Counted from the stretch's first letter, positions 42,352 to 52,200 are shown. The stretch: DNA of 64,000 bases from Pachyseris speciosa (GCA_016490735.1 JAEMWC010000756.1:40001-104000); one strand, 5' to 3'. Made by a program: numbers and translations. Notes: a model not told the origin generated them from the letters alone.

Positions 42352-42990
42352 ATGAAAATTCCAAACTATGAACCCGCAACTCAAGATATGGGGTGGAAAC
42401 AGGGCCACCCCCGTATGCCTGACGATATTTTTCGTATGCTCATTTGTGGCCCCAGCGGATCTGGCAAAACCAACATTTTGCTGCACATGCTTTACAAATT
42501 GTTGGTTTACGATAAGGTGTTTCTTTTTTCAAAAAACCTTCACCAAAAAAAATACCGAGCGCTTCTCAACGATTTTGCAACAAAAGTTGACCCAAAGGTT
42601 GGTTACGAGGTTATTGAGGCTTTTGGTGGGGATGACATTATTCCTGTTGGTGAACTCGATCCCGACAACCAAAAAATTATTGTTTTTGACGATTTGGTGT
42701 GCGAAAAAAACCAGGACACCATTGTGGAATATTTCATTGGGGGGCGACACTTCAACTGCGCTGTGATTTATTTGTCCCAAGACTTTTTTAAAACACCCAA
42801 ACCCATTCGCGACAACTGCAGCCACTTTCGTGTTTTCGCGTTTCCTGAAAGGGAAAACAAACGGATAGCGGCTGATTTGGGGGTGCAGCCACCGGAACTT
42901 TTAAGCCGCGCAACGGAAGGGAATTATTCCTTTTTGTATTTGGATAAACCCAGAAAAATGGTAAAGAAGAATTTTAATGAGTTAATTTAA
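42352..42990 (+). CDS. Genome-packaging ATPase (FtsK/HerA, A32-like)
   Basis: 212 residues, intact. Walker A is GPSGSGKT at about residues 33-40, Walker B is KIIVFDDL at about 107-114, followed by a sensor-like YLSQDFF. The C-terminus has the ATEGNYSFLYLD segment typical of small packaging ATPases of Polintons and related viruses. It would power loading of the linear genome into the capsid. The stop overlaps the end of the convergent minus-strand gene by 9 bp. Confidence 0.9.
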   Translation: MKIPNYEPATQDMGWKQGHPRMPDDIFRMLICGPSGSGKTNILLHMLYKLLVYDKVFLFSKNLHQKKYRALLNDFATKVDPKVGYEVIEAFGGDDIIPVGELDPDNQKIIVFDDLVCEKNQDTIVEYFIGGRHFNCAVIYLSQDFFKTPKPIRDNCSHFRVFAFPERENKRIAADLGVQPPELLSRATEGNYSFLYLDKPRKMVKKNFNELI

Positions 42991-43320
42991 ACTTTTTCTT
43001 AAATTTTCTTCTTTTTGTTCCAGTTTAGTAATTATTTTAGTCAAATATCCAAAACTGTCGTACGCAACATGTGGATATTTATCAAGTAATGTTTGTATTT
43101 CACACAAATGCCCTTTTATTTCCAATGGATCTGCAAATTGTGTATGACAAAGTCTTTCAAGTCTTTCAAGTCTTTCCATAATGTCCATCATATTTTGTAA
43201 ACAACCAAACTTTGAATAATCGCTTTTTGCTTTTTCACGTTCAAGCTCGAATATTGCGTTGCTTAAAGACGCAATTTTTTTCAAACTTTCGTTTTCCAAT
43301 TCTTTTGGCAGGTTTGCCAT
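42982..43320 (-). CDS. Small helical Polinton protein (112 aa), unknown
   Basis: Start chosen at the ATG in ACATATGGC. Almost entirely helical, with heptad-like spacing (ASLSNAIFELEREKAKS, MMDIMERLERLERLC, IKGHLCEIQTLLDKY, LTKIITKLEQKEENL), so probably a coiled-coil. The N-terminal residues after the start are ANLPKELENES. Not recognised. Confidence 0.65.
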   Translation of the reverse strand: MANLPKELENESLKKIASLSNAIFELEREKAKSDYSKFGCLQNMMDIMERLERLERLCHTQFADPLEIKGHLCEIQTLLDKYPHVAYDSFGYLTKIITKLEQKEENLRKSLN

Positions 43321-43379
43321 ATGTTGTACTGCCCCACTGTTCAATCAGGAAGCCATATTAAAAAAATAATAATAAAATA
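43321..43379. promoter_or_regulatory. Bidirectional promoter region with TIR-like leader motif
   Basis: This 59-bp gap separates divergent starts (minus 43320, plus 43380). On the minus strand it contains AATATGGC, then TTGAACAGTGG, then the start codon. The same order (ATATGGC, TTGAACAGTGG, ATG) occurs at the inner edge of the left TIR and, without the first ATG, the right TIR. It may be a conserved promoter or leader element. An A/T-rich (AAT)n run lies on the fibre-gene side. Confidence 0.45.
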
Positions 43380-45290
43380 ATGGGGTGGATAAATGATCTT
43401 CCAAGTCTTTTTCGTCGAAACACAGAAGGAACTCCCGGACAAAGCGGACCCCCAGGCCCAAGGGGACAACATGGTGACAAAGGGGCTCCTGGTCCCGCCG
43501 GGCCTGCAGGGCCTACAGGACCTACAGGGCCTGCAGGCCCTAAAGGTCCCGCAGGGCCTTCAGGACCAAGAGGCTTGCGGGGGCAGCAGGGCCCTGTGGG
43601 TCCGCAAGGAACACAAGGGGTGCAGGGCCATGCCTGGCCGCAAGGTGCGCAGGGCCCCCAAGGTCCACATGGACCAAGAGGGGCGGAGGGGCTGCAAGGC
43701 CCCGCCGGACCTGGCGGTGGTGGCGACTTCAAAAAGGACGGCAGCATTGCAATGACAGGCAACCTTGACATGGGGCGGAACCTTGTCACCAACATGGTTT
43801 ACCCCAAGGATATCCTTGACGCCACAAACAAAAGCTACGTCGACTCTCAAATTGCAAGTTGTTTAAAACGGGACGGAACCGACCCGGCGGAGGGGGATTT
43901 AAATATGGCCAGGTACGTCATCGAAGATTTAAAAGACGCCGATAACAGCACACCCGCTGAAAACGCCGTCAACAAAAATATGTGGACCAAGGTTTGCAAA
44001 CCAAACTTGACGCGATCGCCCAAAAAGACCGTAACATGAACAACAATGAAATTATTAATCTTGCCCCACCCGTTAGCCCAGACGATGCGGCAACAAAAAG
44101 GTATGCCGACGACTATTTTCTCCGAAGAGACGGTTCGACTGCAATGTATGGCGATCTGTCAATGGCCAACCACAAAATTGGAAATGTTGGGGCGCCGGCC
44201 GCCGACAAAGATGTTGCCAACAAAATTTATGTTGACCAAGCCCCTTTTCTCAAACTTGCTGGAGGGCAAATGGCTGGCGACATTGACATGCACAACAACA
44301 CACTCGCAAACTTAAAAGACCCCGTGGCGGCAAGCAGCGGGGCGACAAAAAAATATGTCGATGCAACCCACGTGGACGCCTCCGGCACAGGCCCGCAAGA
44401 AAACCCCTTCAAATATCTCATGGAAGACGATGACGAATCTACTGCTGAAAATAACATTAGAGTGCATTCTATTACAAACTTCACAGCCTCTCCTCACCAA
44501 ATAAACCAATCGGCGTACAATTTTACCCTCATCGATGACAAAGATGGAACTGAACAGTACCGCAGCAGAATAAGGTTCAACCTTTTCCGACTCCTAATCG
44601 CTTTTTATACCCTTGTTGTGGAGTTTTTCCCTCCAGAAATGCGAAATGTCAGCGTGCATGCAACTACCGACACGCTGTCATTTGGTGCACAAACCTCAAA
44701 AACGTTCCAAGCAACAGTAACCATTGCTGCATATGTTAAAACAATATTGCACTTTCGAAAAAGACAGGCGGGTCAACGAGAATATCTTTACCTTGATGTG
44801 CATGGAAAAACCGCGTTTCCCAACCCCACTGGGCGTATGGTTGTTTACGGTGTGAATGGCACCGTGTCAAAAGTGCCCTCCACCGTTTTTGAACAAATTT
44901 TCTTTGTGAAAAATGGAAAAATGCAAATGCAAACCGATTTAGATTTAAATGGGCATATTTTGGTGAAACCAAAAATAGGTGGGCCTTTAAATTTAAATTA
45001 CAACAAAGTATAACCAATGATGGGGTAGATTTATTTGTACCCTCCCCAGGCAATGCAGGAATGGATATGAAAACTTTTTGGATTTAGAAAGAAGGCCACT
45101 TTATGGGGCGTCACTTGGAGAATATTTGGATATGAATGGGCAAGAGGTAAAAAATGGAAGCGCGTCGTTGTTTGATGGAACAAATGGGGAATTAACGATT
45201 CTAAATCACGTTAACATGAACACGTTTTTAATTAAGGATCCAAAGTTAGGAAGCGATTTAAACCTGAACGGACAAAACACAAAGGGTTAA
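43380..45290 (+). pseudogene. Collagen-like fibre protein with tail-fibre repeats, frameshifted
   Basis: The first 20 residues ([14 protein letters not shown]...) form a short anchor. About 95 residues of Gly-X-Y collagen triplets follow (43425-43725, e.g. [20 protein letters not shown]). The body is built of repeats of about 40-60 residues with the pattern M.GDLDM..N.I.NL..P...DDAATK.YVD. Such repeats are typical of trimeric phage tail fibres. A beta-rich C-terminal domain follows (TLSFGAQTSKTFQATVTI, YLYLDVHGKTAF) and then DLDLNGHIL-type repeats. Breaks: one base extra in an A run near 43977-43981, and stops/frame changes at 45011-45080. Probably a receptor-binding or decoration fibre (inference). 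It lies beside the packaging ATPase. Confidence 0.75.
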
Positions 45291-45349
45291 TGTTTTTGTA
45301 AAGGGCACAGCCACAAACGTCTTCGCTGTTTTTAAATGTATTATATAGT

Positions 45350-45457
45350 ATGCGCTTTCAAAAACCGTCAAGTGCACCTCCAATAAACATTTTTGACTTC
45401 AACCACAATGAACCAACTCTTCACATAGATGTGGTTGAAATGTTAAAACGTCTTTAA
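45350..45457 (+). CDS. Very small Polinton frame (35 aa)
   Basis: ATG preceded by ATTATATAGT. Encodes a Pro/Phe-rich peptide with PINIFDFNHNEP and HIDVVEMLKRL. The TATATA-type upstream context used by other genes in this element and the clean short frame argue for a real gene, but length makes this weak. Confidence 0.3.
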   Translation: MRFQKPSSAPPINIFDFNHNEPTLHIDVVEMLKRL

Positions 45458-45496
45458 GTTTTTTACCACAAAAAACACTGGGGTTACCAAAACTGA

Positions 45497-45874
45497 CTTG
45501 CCCGCTCATTTCACCACAAAAACCTGTTTTGCAACGTGGTTGCGGGTAAAGCCGTTCTTGCCGCTGGCGCCGTTGCTGGTGGTGCCACCCTTCAACCCGC
45601 TTTTATTGGAAGTCTGACTGCTTTCGGTGTTGTTGTCAAAATTGTCGCAACTGCAAAAAAATACGACAAAAAAGTGGAAAAGGCGAACTTTGCCCGGGTT
45701 GAGTATAAAAAAATACTCAGTGATGAAATCCGCTTTTATCTTCGGGGCGAACCTTTTAATTCAACTGAGTTCCTTGATAAACTCAAAATGATTGACAACT
45801 TTATTTCTGACCATTGCATGGAAATCCCAGAAAAGTTGCAAAGAAAATACGCCAAACGCTTCATTGCCGAGTAA
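45497..45874 (+). pseudogene. Polinton membrane protein, N-terminus unclear
   Basis: Open from just after a TGA near 45494 to 45874, with no ATG near its start (a GTG lies at 45536). An Ala/Gly-rich hydrophobic pair (KAVLAAGAVAGGATLQP, FIGSLTAFGVVVKIVA) looks like a membrane hairpin. It is followed by a charged helical domain (FARVEYKKILSDEIRFYLRG, STEFLDKLKMIDNFISDHC). I recall similar hairpin-plus-helix proteins in cnidarian Polinton-like loci, without known function. Probably lost its start through an indel in the upstream A/T-run region. Confidence 0.5.
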
Positions 45875-45947
45875 CACTTTCCCACCATTCATCAAACCTT
45901 TCTTTCGCCCGGCGTCGTGTTTTGGGGTGAATTTTTTTAACTTCAGG

Positions 45948-46301
45948 CTAAAGTTTTGCAAGAATTTGTTCTTTTTGTGGCCAAACCTTGTTTGAAGCTT
46001 TTAAAAAATAGTCAAAAAGAAAACACACATAGTTCACCGATTTGGGGTAAATGTCTTTTCTAAATTCGTGAATCACATGCGCCAAAAATTTCCACCTTTG
46101 CGGGTCGTTGGCATCAACAGTTATTTCGTGTTTTTGAAGAACTTTGTGTAAGTTAATGTATGAAACTGGATGGACTACCCACCCCACCTCTTGTCTTGTT
46201 TGAACTGGAATTCCAAGTTCTGCAACCCGTTTACATGTTTCGCAGAAATATTCCCATGTTTTTTGGTCTGCCTCCATTTTTGCCCCACAACACTTTGCCA
46301 T
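45948..46301 (-). CDS. Zinc-ribbon-like small Polinton protein (117 aa)
   Basis: The N-terminus has MAKCCGAKM...FCETCKRV, two Cys pairs as in a zinc ribbon. The rest is helical/aromatic (WKFLAHVIHEFRKDIYP, NYVCFLFDYFLKASN). The start is 25 bp from the divergent integrase start. Possibly a transcription factor or DNA-binding accessory (inference). Intact. Confidence 0.6.
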   Translation of the reverse strand: MAKCCGAKMEADQKTWEYFCETCKRVAELGIPVQTRQEVGWVVHPVSYINLHKVLQKHEITVDANDPQRWKFLAHVIHEFRKDIYPKSVNYVCFLFDYFLKASNKVWPQKEQILAKL

Positions 46302-46326
46302 CTTTTTGTGGTTTTATATATGCAAA

Positions 46327-47331
46327 ATGAATCAACGCCTTTCAAAAATTTACTACAGCCCGCAAGGTTATTGGAAAGGGTTTGCCGCGGCAAAAAAACT
46401 GGCCCAAGCTGCAAAGGTTTCGGAAGCCGCCGCCAAACAATGGCTGCAAAGGCAGGCGCTTTGGCAGGTTTTTCTTCCTGCCCCGCGCAACATTCCCCGG
46501 CCGAAGTTTGACATTCCAACTCCCAATGCGGCACACCAAGCCGATCTGCTTTCTATGCCCCACGACAGGGTGGGGCGCAAAACTTTCAAATATGCTTTGA
46601 CTGTTGTTGATGTGGCCAGCCGAATTAAGGCGGTCGAGCCTCTGGCCACAAAAAATTCCGACGAAGTGGCGCAGGCCTTTCAAAAAATCTACAAACGTGG
46701 GCCGCTTCGATGGCCAAAGCTGCTTCAGGTGGACCCGGGGCGCGAATTTATGGGCGCGGTTTCCAGGGAAATGGAAAAACATGGAACAACCATTCGCCGC
46801 GGGCATGTTGAGGTGCATCGCGACCAGGCGATTGTGGAGCGCTTTAATCGTACTCTGGCAGAACGCCTGTTCCGACAGCAATACGCGGTTGAAATGCGGC
46901 TGGCAGAAGGGGAACGGGCGGTAAAGTGTGTGGCGCGGCTCCCCAGGGTTGTTGCTGCAATTAATAACCAAACCACTCGGCTGACTGGTTTAATACCCGC
47001 AGTCGCCATCCAAAAACAATCTGTTTCTGCTCGCCCTGCAACTTTTTATTGCAGGCCTGTTGGAAGGAACGAAAAAATTCTCCCCGAAAGAACAGAAGTG
47101 CGCTATCTTTACCAACCCGGCGAGTTGGAAGGTGGCACACGCCGAGCAACAGATCCGATCTGGTCGCTGAAAGTTTTCGAGGTTGGGCGGGTTATGATTA
47201 AACCTGGCCAACCGGTGATGTATTGGCTTGCCAACCCTGAAATGGGTGGCGCGCCGAAACGCAGCTTCGTGCGGGAAGAGTTGATGGTTGTTCCACCAAA
47301 CACCGAGCTTCCTCCTACTAAGCCTGCTTAA
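46327..47331 (+). CDS. Polinton integrase (retroviral-type, DDE)
   Basis: 334 residues from the ATG at 46327 (an ATG at 46306 is in frame but falls in the divergent intergenic region). The catalytic acids are Asp in AHQADLLSMP, Asp in LLQVDPGREFMGA and Glu in QAIVERFNRTLAERLF, in the normal D,D(x)E order of rve integrases. The C-terminal region (PGELEGGTRRATDPIWSLKVFEV, QPVMYWLANPEMGG) is the small beta-barrel/chromo-like part of Polinton integrases that binds DNA. It catalyses strand transfer and generates the 6-bp duplication. Frame fully open, in contrast to PolB. Confidence 0.92.
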   Translation: MNQRLSKIYYSPQGYWKGFAAAKKLAQAAKVSEAAAKQWLQRQALWQVFLPAPRNIPRPKFDIPTPNAAHQADLLSMPHDRVGRKTFKYALTVVDVASRIKAVEPLATKNSDEVAQAFQKIYKRGPLRWPKLLQVDPGREFMGAVSREMEKHGTTIRRGHVEVHRDQAIVERFNRTLAERLFRQQYAVEMRLAEGERAVKCVARLPRVVAAINNQTTRLTGLIPAVAIQKQSVSARPATFYCRPVGRNEKILPERTEVRYLYQPGELEGGTRRATDPIWSLKVFEVGRVMIKPGQPVMYWLANPEMGGAPKRSFVREELMVVPPNTELPPTKPA

Positions 47332-47355
47332 CGTTCTTTTTTACCCAGCTTCTTC

Positions 47356-47529
47356 TCAGGTAATAGCTGGTGGGGACAATTTCGTGGTATGTTTTATAGT
47401 AGCTTTCCACCGGCAAATCAAATTTGTGGTTTTTCCGGTTTGCAAACATGGCAAACGAGCGCCGTTAAATTCTGGGCACTTTGTGCTCACAACAATTTTC
47501 ACAATAATTCCTTCGCACACTGGTATCAT
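47356..47529 (-). CDS. Small Polinton frame downstream of PolB (57 aa)
   Basis: Starts 7 bp after the PolB stop. Cys-containing and beta-like (IPVCEGIIVKIVVSTKCPEF, LPCLQTG, LICRWKA). It fills the gap between PolB and the convergent integrase end. Recognised only as a plausible short gene. Confidence 0.35.
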   Translation of the reverse strand: MIPVCEGIIVKIVVSTKCPEFNGARLPCLQTGKTTNLICRWKATIKHTTKLSPPAIT

Positions 47530-47536
47530 TGTACTA

Positions 47537-50500
47537 TTACAGGTGATATTCAATTGGCTCGGTGTGAATACCATCCGGCAACACCCACCTTTTGTCGTAA
47601 AATGCGCTCAGTCCCAGCTTTTGTTGTGTGTATGTAACCATTCTTCCCTCTCGCATTCGAAAGCCCTTGTTTGTTGCCTTGTTTGTCTTTGTGCCCGTGA
47701 AGTGCAGTTTTAAAACGTTCCCACCGGATTGTGTTTTGCCTTTGAATCATTCCTTTTGTGCTAAACTTGCTTTTCTCCCCTTCCTTGTCAACGCAATAAC
47801 ATTTTGAGCAAAGAGCAATCATTCGACTGCCTTCACACTCCAGTTTAAACAGCCCTGGAGTGCGGCCGCTCCACTTGTCCCAAGCAAGCCACTTGTTTTT
47901 TTCTGCCTCGAACTGTGCTTTTATCTCAGGTTTGACTGCGTCCGCAAGGGTGTCTGCCGACAGTGCCATGTAGCAGCTGTCTGTGTCCATTTGAATTAAC
48001 TCAAAATCGCTGCGGTCTACATACTTGTCCAAAAAGTCGTAGTAAAACTCCAGCATTCTAAGTTTAGCCAGTTGGTAAACCGCAATTTCAACCTGAAATG
48101 GTCTATTAATTTCAATTCTTGGTTTGCGACTTTCTAGCTGGTAGGCGTCCCCAATTTCTTCAAGGTGGGAGAAAAACGCGCCCCGCAAAGCTCTGTCTAC
48201 CACATTTTCATCCTTCGTGAAACAAACGTTTCTTTGCCGCTCAACCGCTTCAATCATTTTACCGTAGGCACTGTTTCCCAACAATTTAAACACATCTGCC
48301 AGCAAAGCCTTGCTTTTGTCTGTATCACCTGTTCGGCGCGCTTCTGTTACTTGCTCCACAAACCAGGTAAATATCTTCTTTGGTTGATAATCAATTGTTC
48401 TGTGAACTGCAGTAATAACCAATCCGTTGTCAATAAACCAACGAAGCATTGGAGCATACACTAACATTTTTTCGGCCTTTAATGCGCCCACTAACTTTCT
48501 TCCATCGCCTCTGTTTCTGCCTGTCTTTCTCAAGTATTCCATCATATGTTCTGGCACGGCATTCTCTGGAACTTGCTTGTTAACAAACAGCGGACACATT
48601 TCTTCGAACTTGGGTCGCAGGGTTTCAGGCACTTCAATGTCAACTTCAGCAAGGCCAAACCATTTTCCACTTTGTAAGTTTTGAATAAATTTTTGCACAT
48701 CAGGGGTTCGTGTAATTGTTTCTTGCCCACACGGCATGTCCTGCAACATTGTTGACAAATACAGCGCGTTGGCGTCGTAGCCCACAATTTTTTCGCATGT
48801 TTTGCTTGGTTGGTTTTGATGCGATCTAATTCTTGTAACGCCCGCTTCGTGGTATCTTGTGAAAACTAAACTTGGCCCACCAACTACCGCCCCTTTTAAC
48901 ATATCATAAGCTTCTTTTCCTGGCGCATACAACGTCGCCCCACGCTCAACTGCGCCCCGTAACAAATAATGCATGCTAACTCCTGGGATGCTAACGGCAT
49001 CTTTCAAAATGTCAATCCCTTTTTCTGTGTAAAACACCCGCATTTTTTTCAAAGCTTCCAACCCTGGCTTAACGTCAAGATTATTCTAGTAACAAAGCCA
49101 ATCGGCAAAATTTTTCATACCTTTTTCTTCAAACGTTTTTACACACCCACGCCATTCTTCAGGGGTTAATATCCATTCGCCCCTCAACGACGAATACCAC
49201 TCTGGATGCTCTGGCAAACCGGGAAAATCAAGTTTATCGGGGGTGTCAAACCACTCGTACGGAAACCACGATTTGGTGGTTTCGCACCCATAGGCTTTTA
49301 CCCATTTGTCATAACTTGTTCCTGGACCCAAATAGTTGATAATGTCAAGAAAACGGAATCCAGGTGGAAGCATGTACATAACCTTGTTTGCATGTTTGGC
49401 CACTTTTACGTGCTTTGCTTTGTCAGCAAAGAAACTAGCCAAATGCTCTTTAATAAGATTTAAATCATAACGGCCTGAGTTAAACCCCACCACTGGGACA
49501 TCGTTGCACCAGCTTTCAATTAACGCTTTTTGTTTTTTAGGAAGGAAAGGGTGTGTTTCAGGCCAATACATTTCTTTTACCCGTTTTCTGATGTTTGCCC
49601 CGCGTCGAACTACTTCTGCCACAAATTTGCGAATTAGCTCTTTTGGGTTTTTGTTGCATACATGGGTGGGTTAGGGCTCAAGGGTGTCGCCAATTGAAAA
49701 TGAAATCGGTTGGTGCACATTTTCAATCCGAAGTGTGGGAGTTGGATCCTTTCTTGCGGTTTTGTCTCAAGAGGACTCAAAATCAAACAAAATTACGCGG
49801 GGGTATGTTTCTGTTTTAATTGGTGGCGCCTTATCGAAAATGAAAGGGGTTTGGCATTCCCACGTTTCAACAACTGTGTACCCTGCGGCGCGAAGCTTTT
49901 TGGTTCTTTCAATTGTTTGTTGATATACCTGTTCTGGTGTTTTTCCTCCAGTCAGAAAGGGTTTGTTTCGATGACCAACTGGGTGTGCACATGGACAGCC
50001 ATGCCAATAACAGCCATGACATTGAAAAACTGTTTTTGTTGGAATATGGTAACTATCAACAGGGTCGTCTAAAATTAACAACTCGCCCCCATGCCCACAA
50101 CGATTGTGGTGAATGTGAATTTTTCGTTCGCGCGCTTCTTTTTGAAGCCATTTAAACGCGCCATATGATGCTTTTTGGTTAATGGAAAGAATGCGGCTTC
50201 AAACGCTGTTTGTGGTTTTTCAATTTGTTTGTTTCGGCAAATAATTTTGGTTTCTCCTTTGGAACATGTTTTTATGTGCCGTTGCAAATGGCTTGCTTGT
50301 GTGGATCGTGCTTTGCAGTGGGGACAAATATAGTTTTGCCCCAACGTTTCAATTTTTTTAATAACAAATGCGTGGTTGTTGTAAACTCCAATCGTCAAAA
50401 TATTTTTAAGTGTTGGGTTGGGGTTTCTTGTTAAATACCAGTAAATTTGTTCGTCTTTTTTTGCTGGTTGATAAACACGAATTCCAAGCCAATTGGCAAC

Positions 50501-51626
50501 GGGCTTTCCACGGTTAAAATGCTGTTCAATCTTTTCCAAGTCGTCAAGAGATGTTTTTTCACAGTCACGTGGAGGGGTTTCAAGTTTAAAATAATTTTGT
50601 GCCAACTCCCTCGCTTTTTGTGTACATCTGTCGTATCGTGATCCTTGGTGAACGGCAAGGCATCTCCACAAACATAAATTGTCCTGATATGTGTCCAAAC
50701 ATACAATCCCACCTTGCCTTCTGTGGCTTAAAGCCCGTAGCCAATTTAGTAATGGGCCAGTTCCCAAAAGCGGTTGCGGTGTTTTAATAATTTTTACCCA
50801 TACGTCTGAGTAAGGGGTTTCGTCATCTAACTCCCAATTTGAATCCGGTCCACCGGACCCCTTTTCTTTGGGTCTTTCTTCTTCTCTTTTATTTAACCAT
50901 TCTTGTGCTTCAGATAATTTGTTAACCCATTTTGTGTTTTCGTGTTTATTGTTGTAAAACAATAAAAGTGTATTGTCATTTCTTAACCAATATGAATAAG
51001 AATGGCGAATCCAAAAACATGTATTTGTTTCTCCTCTGATGTCATTCATAAATACTGGAGTTAAATTTGTTTCAAGGTTATAATTTTGGTTGTCATATCT
51101 CCATTGGGTATAACGCCTTCCTCTTATTTGTTGACCTGGGGCGTCTCGTCTGAAATCCTGTTTTTATGCGTGGTCCAAACATATTTTCAATAATGGATAA
51201 GTTGGATTGTTGTTGGTTATTAACTTTTTTGGGTTTTGTAACAGGATCAAAAACTTTTTTGTAATAATCCCTTTCCGTTTCATTACTACCTCTTGTGAAT
51301 TTTTCGTCAACCTTTTTACGTTCAAAGCGACGGTTGGCTGGTCCCTCTCTTGCAAGCCTGGCAACGTAGTCTTTAAAATATTCTTTTTCTTCTTGCCTTT
51401 CAATTTTTCGGGTCCCCTCTTCACCAAATTTGTAAACGCGCGCGGGGCGTTCTCGTAAAATTCTATCTATTCGATGTCTTTCCGCAGTACCATCTCTCCG
51501 ATTGGCCTCCTTGTCCAACTGTTTTGCAAATCTTTCAGCGTTTTGAATTGGGCTAAAACGTCGCGGTGCAGCGACAGGAGGGTTTTTCCTTCTTCGTGGA
51601 GCAGGAACTGGTCGCTCGCCACTCAT
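47537..51626 (-). pseudogene. Protein-primed DNA polymerase B (pPolB), broken
   Basis: From the ATG at 51626, just inside the right TIR, to a TAA at 47537. N-terminus: a basic Arg/Lys/Pro-rich segment of about 170 residues that could be the terminal-protein region (inference), then DNLCLWRCLAVH and a finger CPHC...HLQRHIKTC. Next FQCHGCYWHGC, then exonuclease motifs ILFDFES (Exo I), VVGFNSGRYDLNLI (Exo II). The palm has motif A YDANALYL, motif B LLGNSAYGKM, motif C MDTDSCYM, all intact. Damage: frame changes near 51150, 50170 and 47680, and in-frame TGA (about 49764), TAA (about 49687) and TAG (49086). Role: strand-displacement replication of the linear element. Confidence 0.9.
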
Positions 51627-51629
51627 TGC

Positions 51630-51953
51630 ACTTCGCTCGCCACTGTTCAATTGCCGGGCCGCCAAAAAATTTTTTCAAAAATAATTAATTACCTTGGCCT
51701 TATGAACCAAACTGGTTCAAACCGGTTCTTGCTGGGGCCCTCGTCGCTGCGCTCCTCGGGAGTAGTATAGGATGGAGTAAACCAATACTCACCGAATTAA
51801 GCCGGAGTTCACCCATATTTGGCTTAAAAGCCTTATTTCATATGCTTTGAGTGAGCGAAGCGAAGCGAAGCGAAGAAGCATATGAAATAAGGCTTAATAT
51901 GGGTGAACTCCAGCTTAATGAGGTGGTATTGGTTTACTCCACCCTATACTACT
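51630..51953. repeat. Right terminal inverted repeat of the Polinton
   Basis: About 324 bp, inverted relative to 32453-32813. The outer 193 bp (51761-51953) form the hairpin. Its loop carries one more CTTCG unit than the left end, and arm 2 has an extra TTTGGC-type insertion. The inner part lacks the second GAACCAGT copy and the left end's TATATATG. Confidence 0.9.
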
Positions 51954-52200
51954 CAGATGTCATGGCTTCGATTCCCGTACAAGCCTGATTTTTTTTTCAG
52001 GGTTTATTTTCACTACTGCTTAATTAAGTAGTGTTCATAACTGCGATGATCATTCGCATATTCATTCTTTAATCCGCAGTTCAAGCATATGATTTTCATA
52101 TATTATTCATTCTCACAAACCCGTGATAAGTGAATGACTGTGAATATGATTCATTCTTTAATCCGCAGTTCAGATATATGATATTCATATATTCACAGTC
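51954..52200 (+). repeat. tRNA-derived SINE (family 1), right part
   Basis: It starts with the right target duplication CAGATG (51954-51959), then TCATGGCTTCGATTCCCGTAC (B-box), CAAGCCTG, a T-run and tail units GATGATCATTCGCA and ATTCATTCTTTAATCCGCAG, the last present twice. It completes the SINE at 32318-32452. Confidence 0.85.

Larger units (their letters stand above)
32453..51953. mobile_element. Polinton (Maverick/adintovirus-like) provirus, 19,501 bp
   Basis: The ends AGTAGTATAGGGTGGAGTAA and its inverse are at 32453 and 51953, flanked by CAGATG on both sides (32447-32452, 51954-51959). A 6-bp duplication and AG...CT ends match known Polintons. The contents are the Polinton core: protein-primed PolB, retroviral-type integrase, FtsK/HerA (A32-like) ATPase and adenain-like protease, together with major and minor capsid candidates, a PLA2-domain protein, a fibre-like protein and about ten small genes. 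Genes at 32.8-36.0 kb read right. Those from 36.0 to 42.3 kb read left. The 42.35-47.3 kb block is mixed and PolB reads left. Polintons replicate by protein priming and integrate through their own integrase. Several key genes are broken, so this copy should be inactive. Confidence 0.95.

Noticed and set aside
43358..43795. Pro/Gly-rich frame on the minus strand opposite the collagen segment
   Set aside because: It is the complement of the Gly-X-Y repeat and has no independent support.
49086..49766. Use of a recoded stop codon in PolB
   Set aside because: TAG, TAA and TGA each occur once in frame; one reassigned codon cannot explain all three, and other genes end with ordinary stops.
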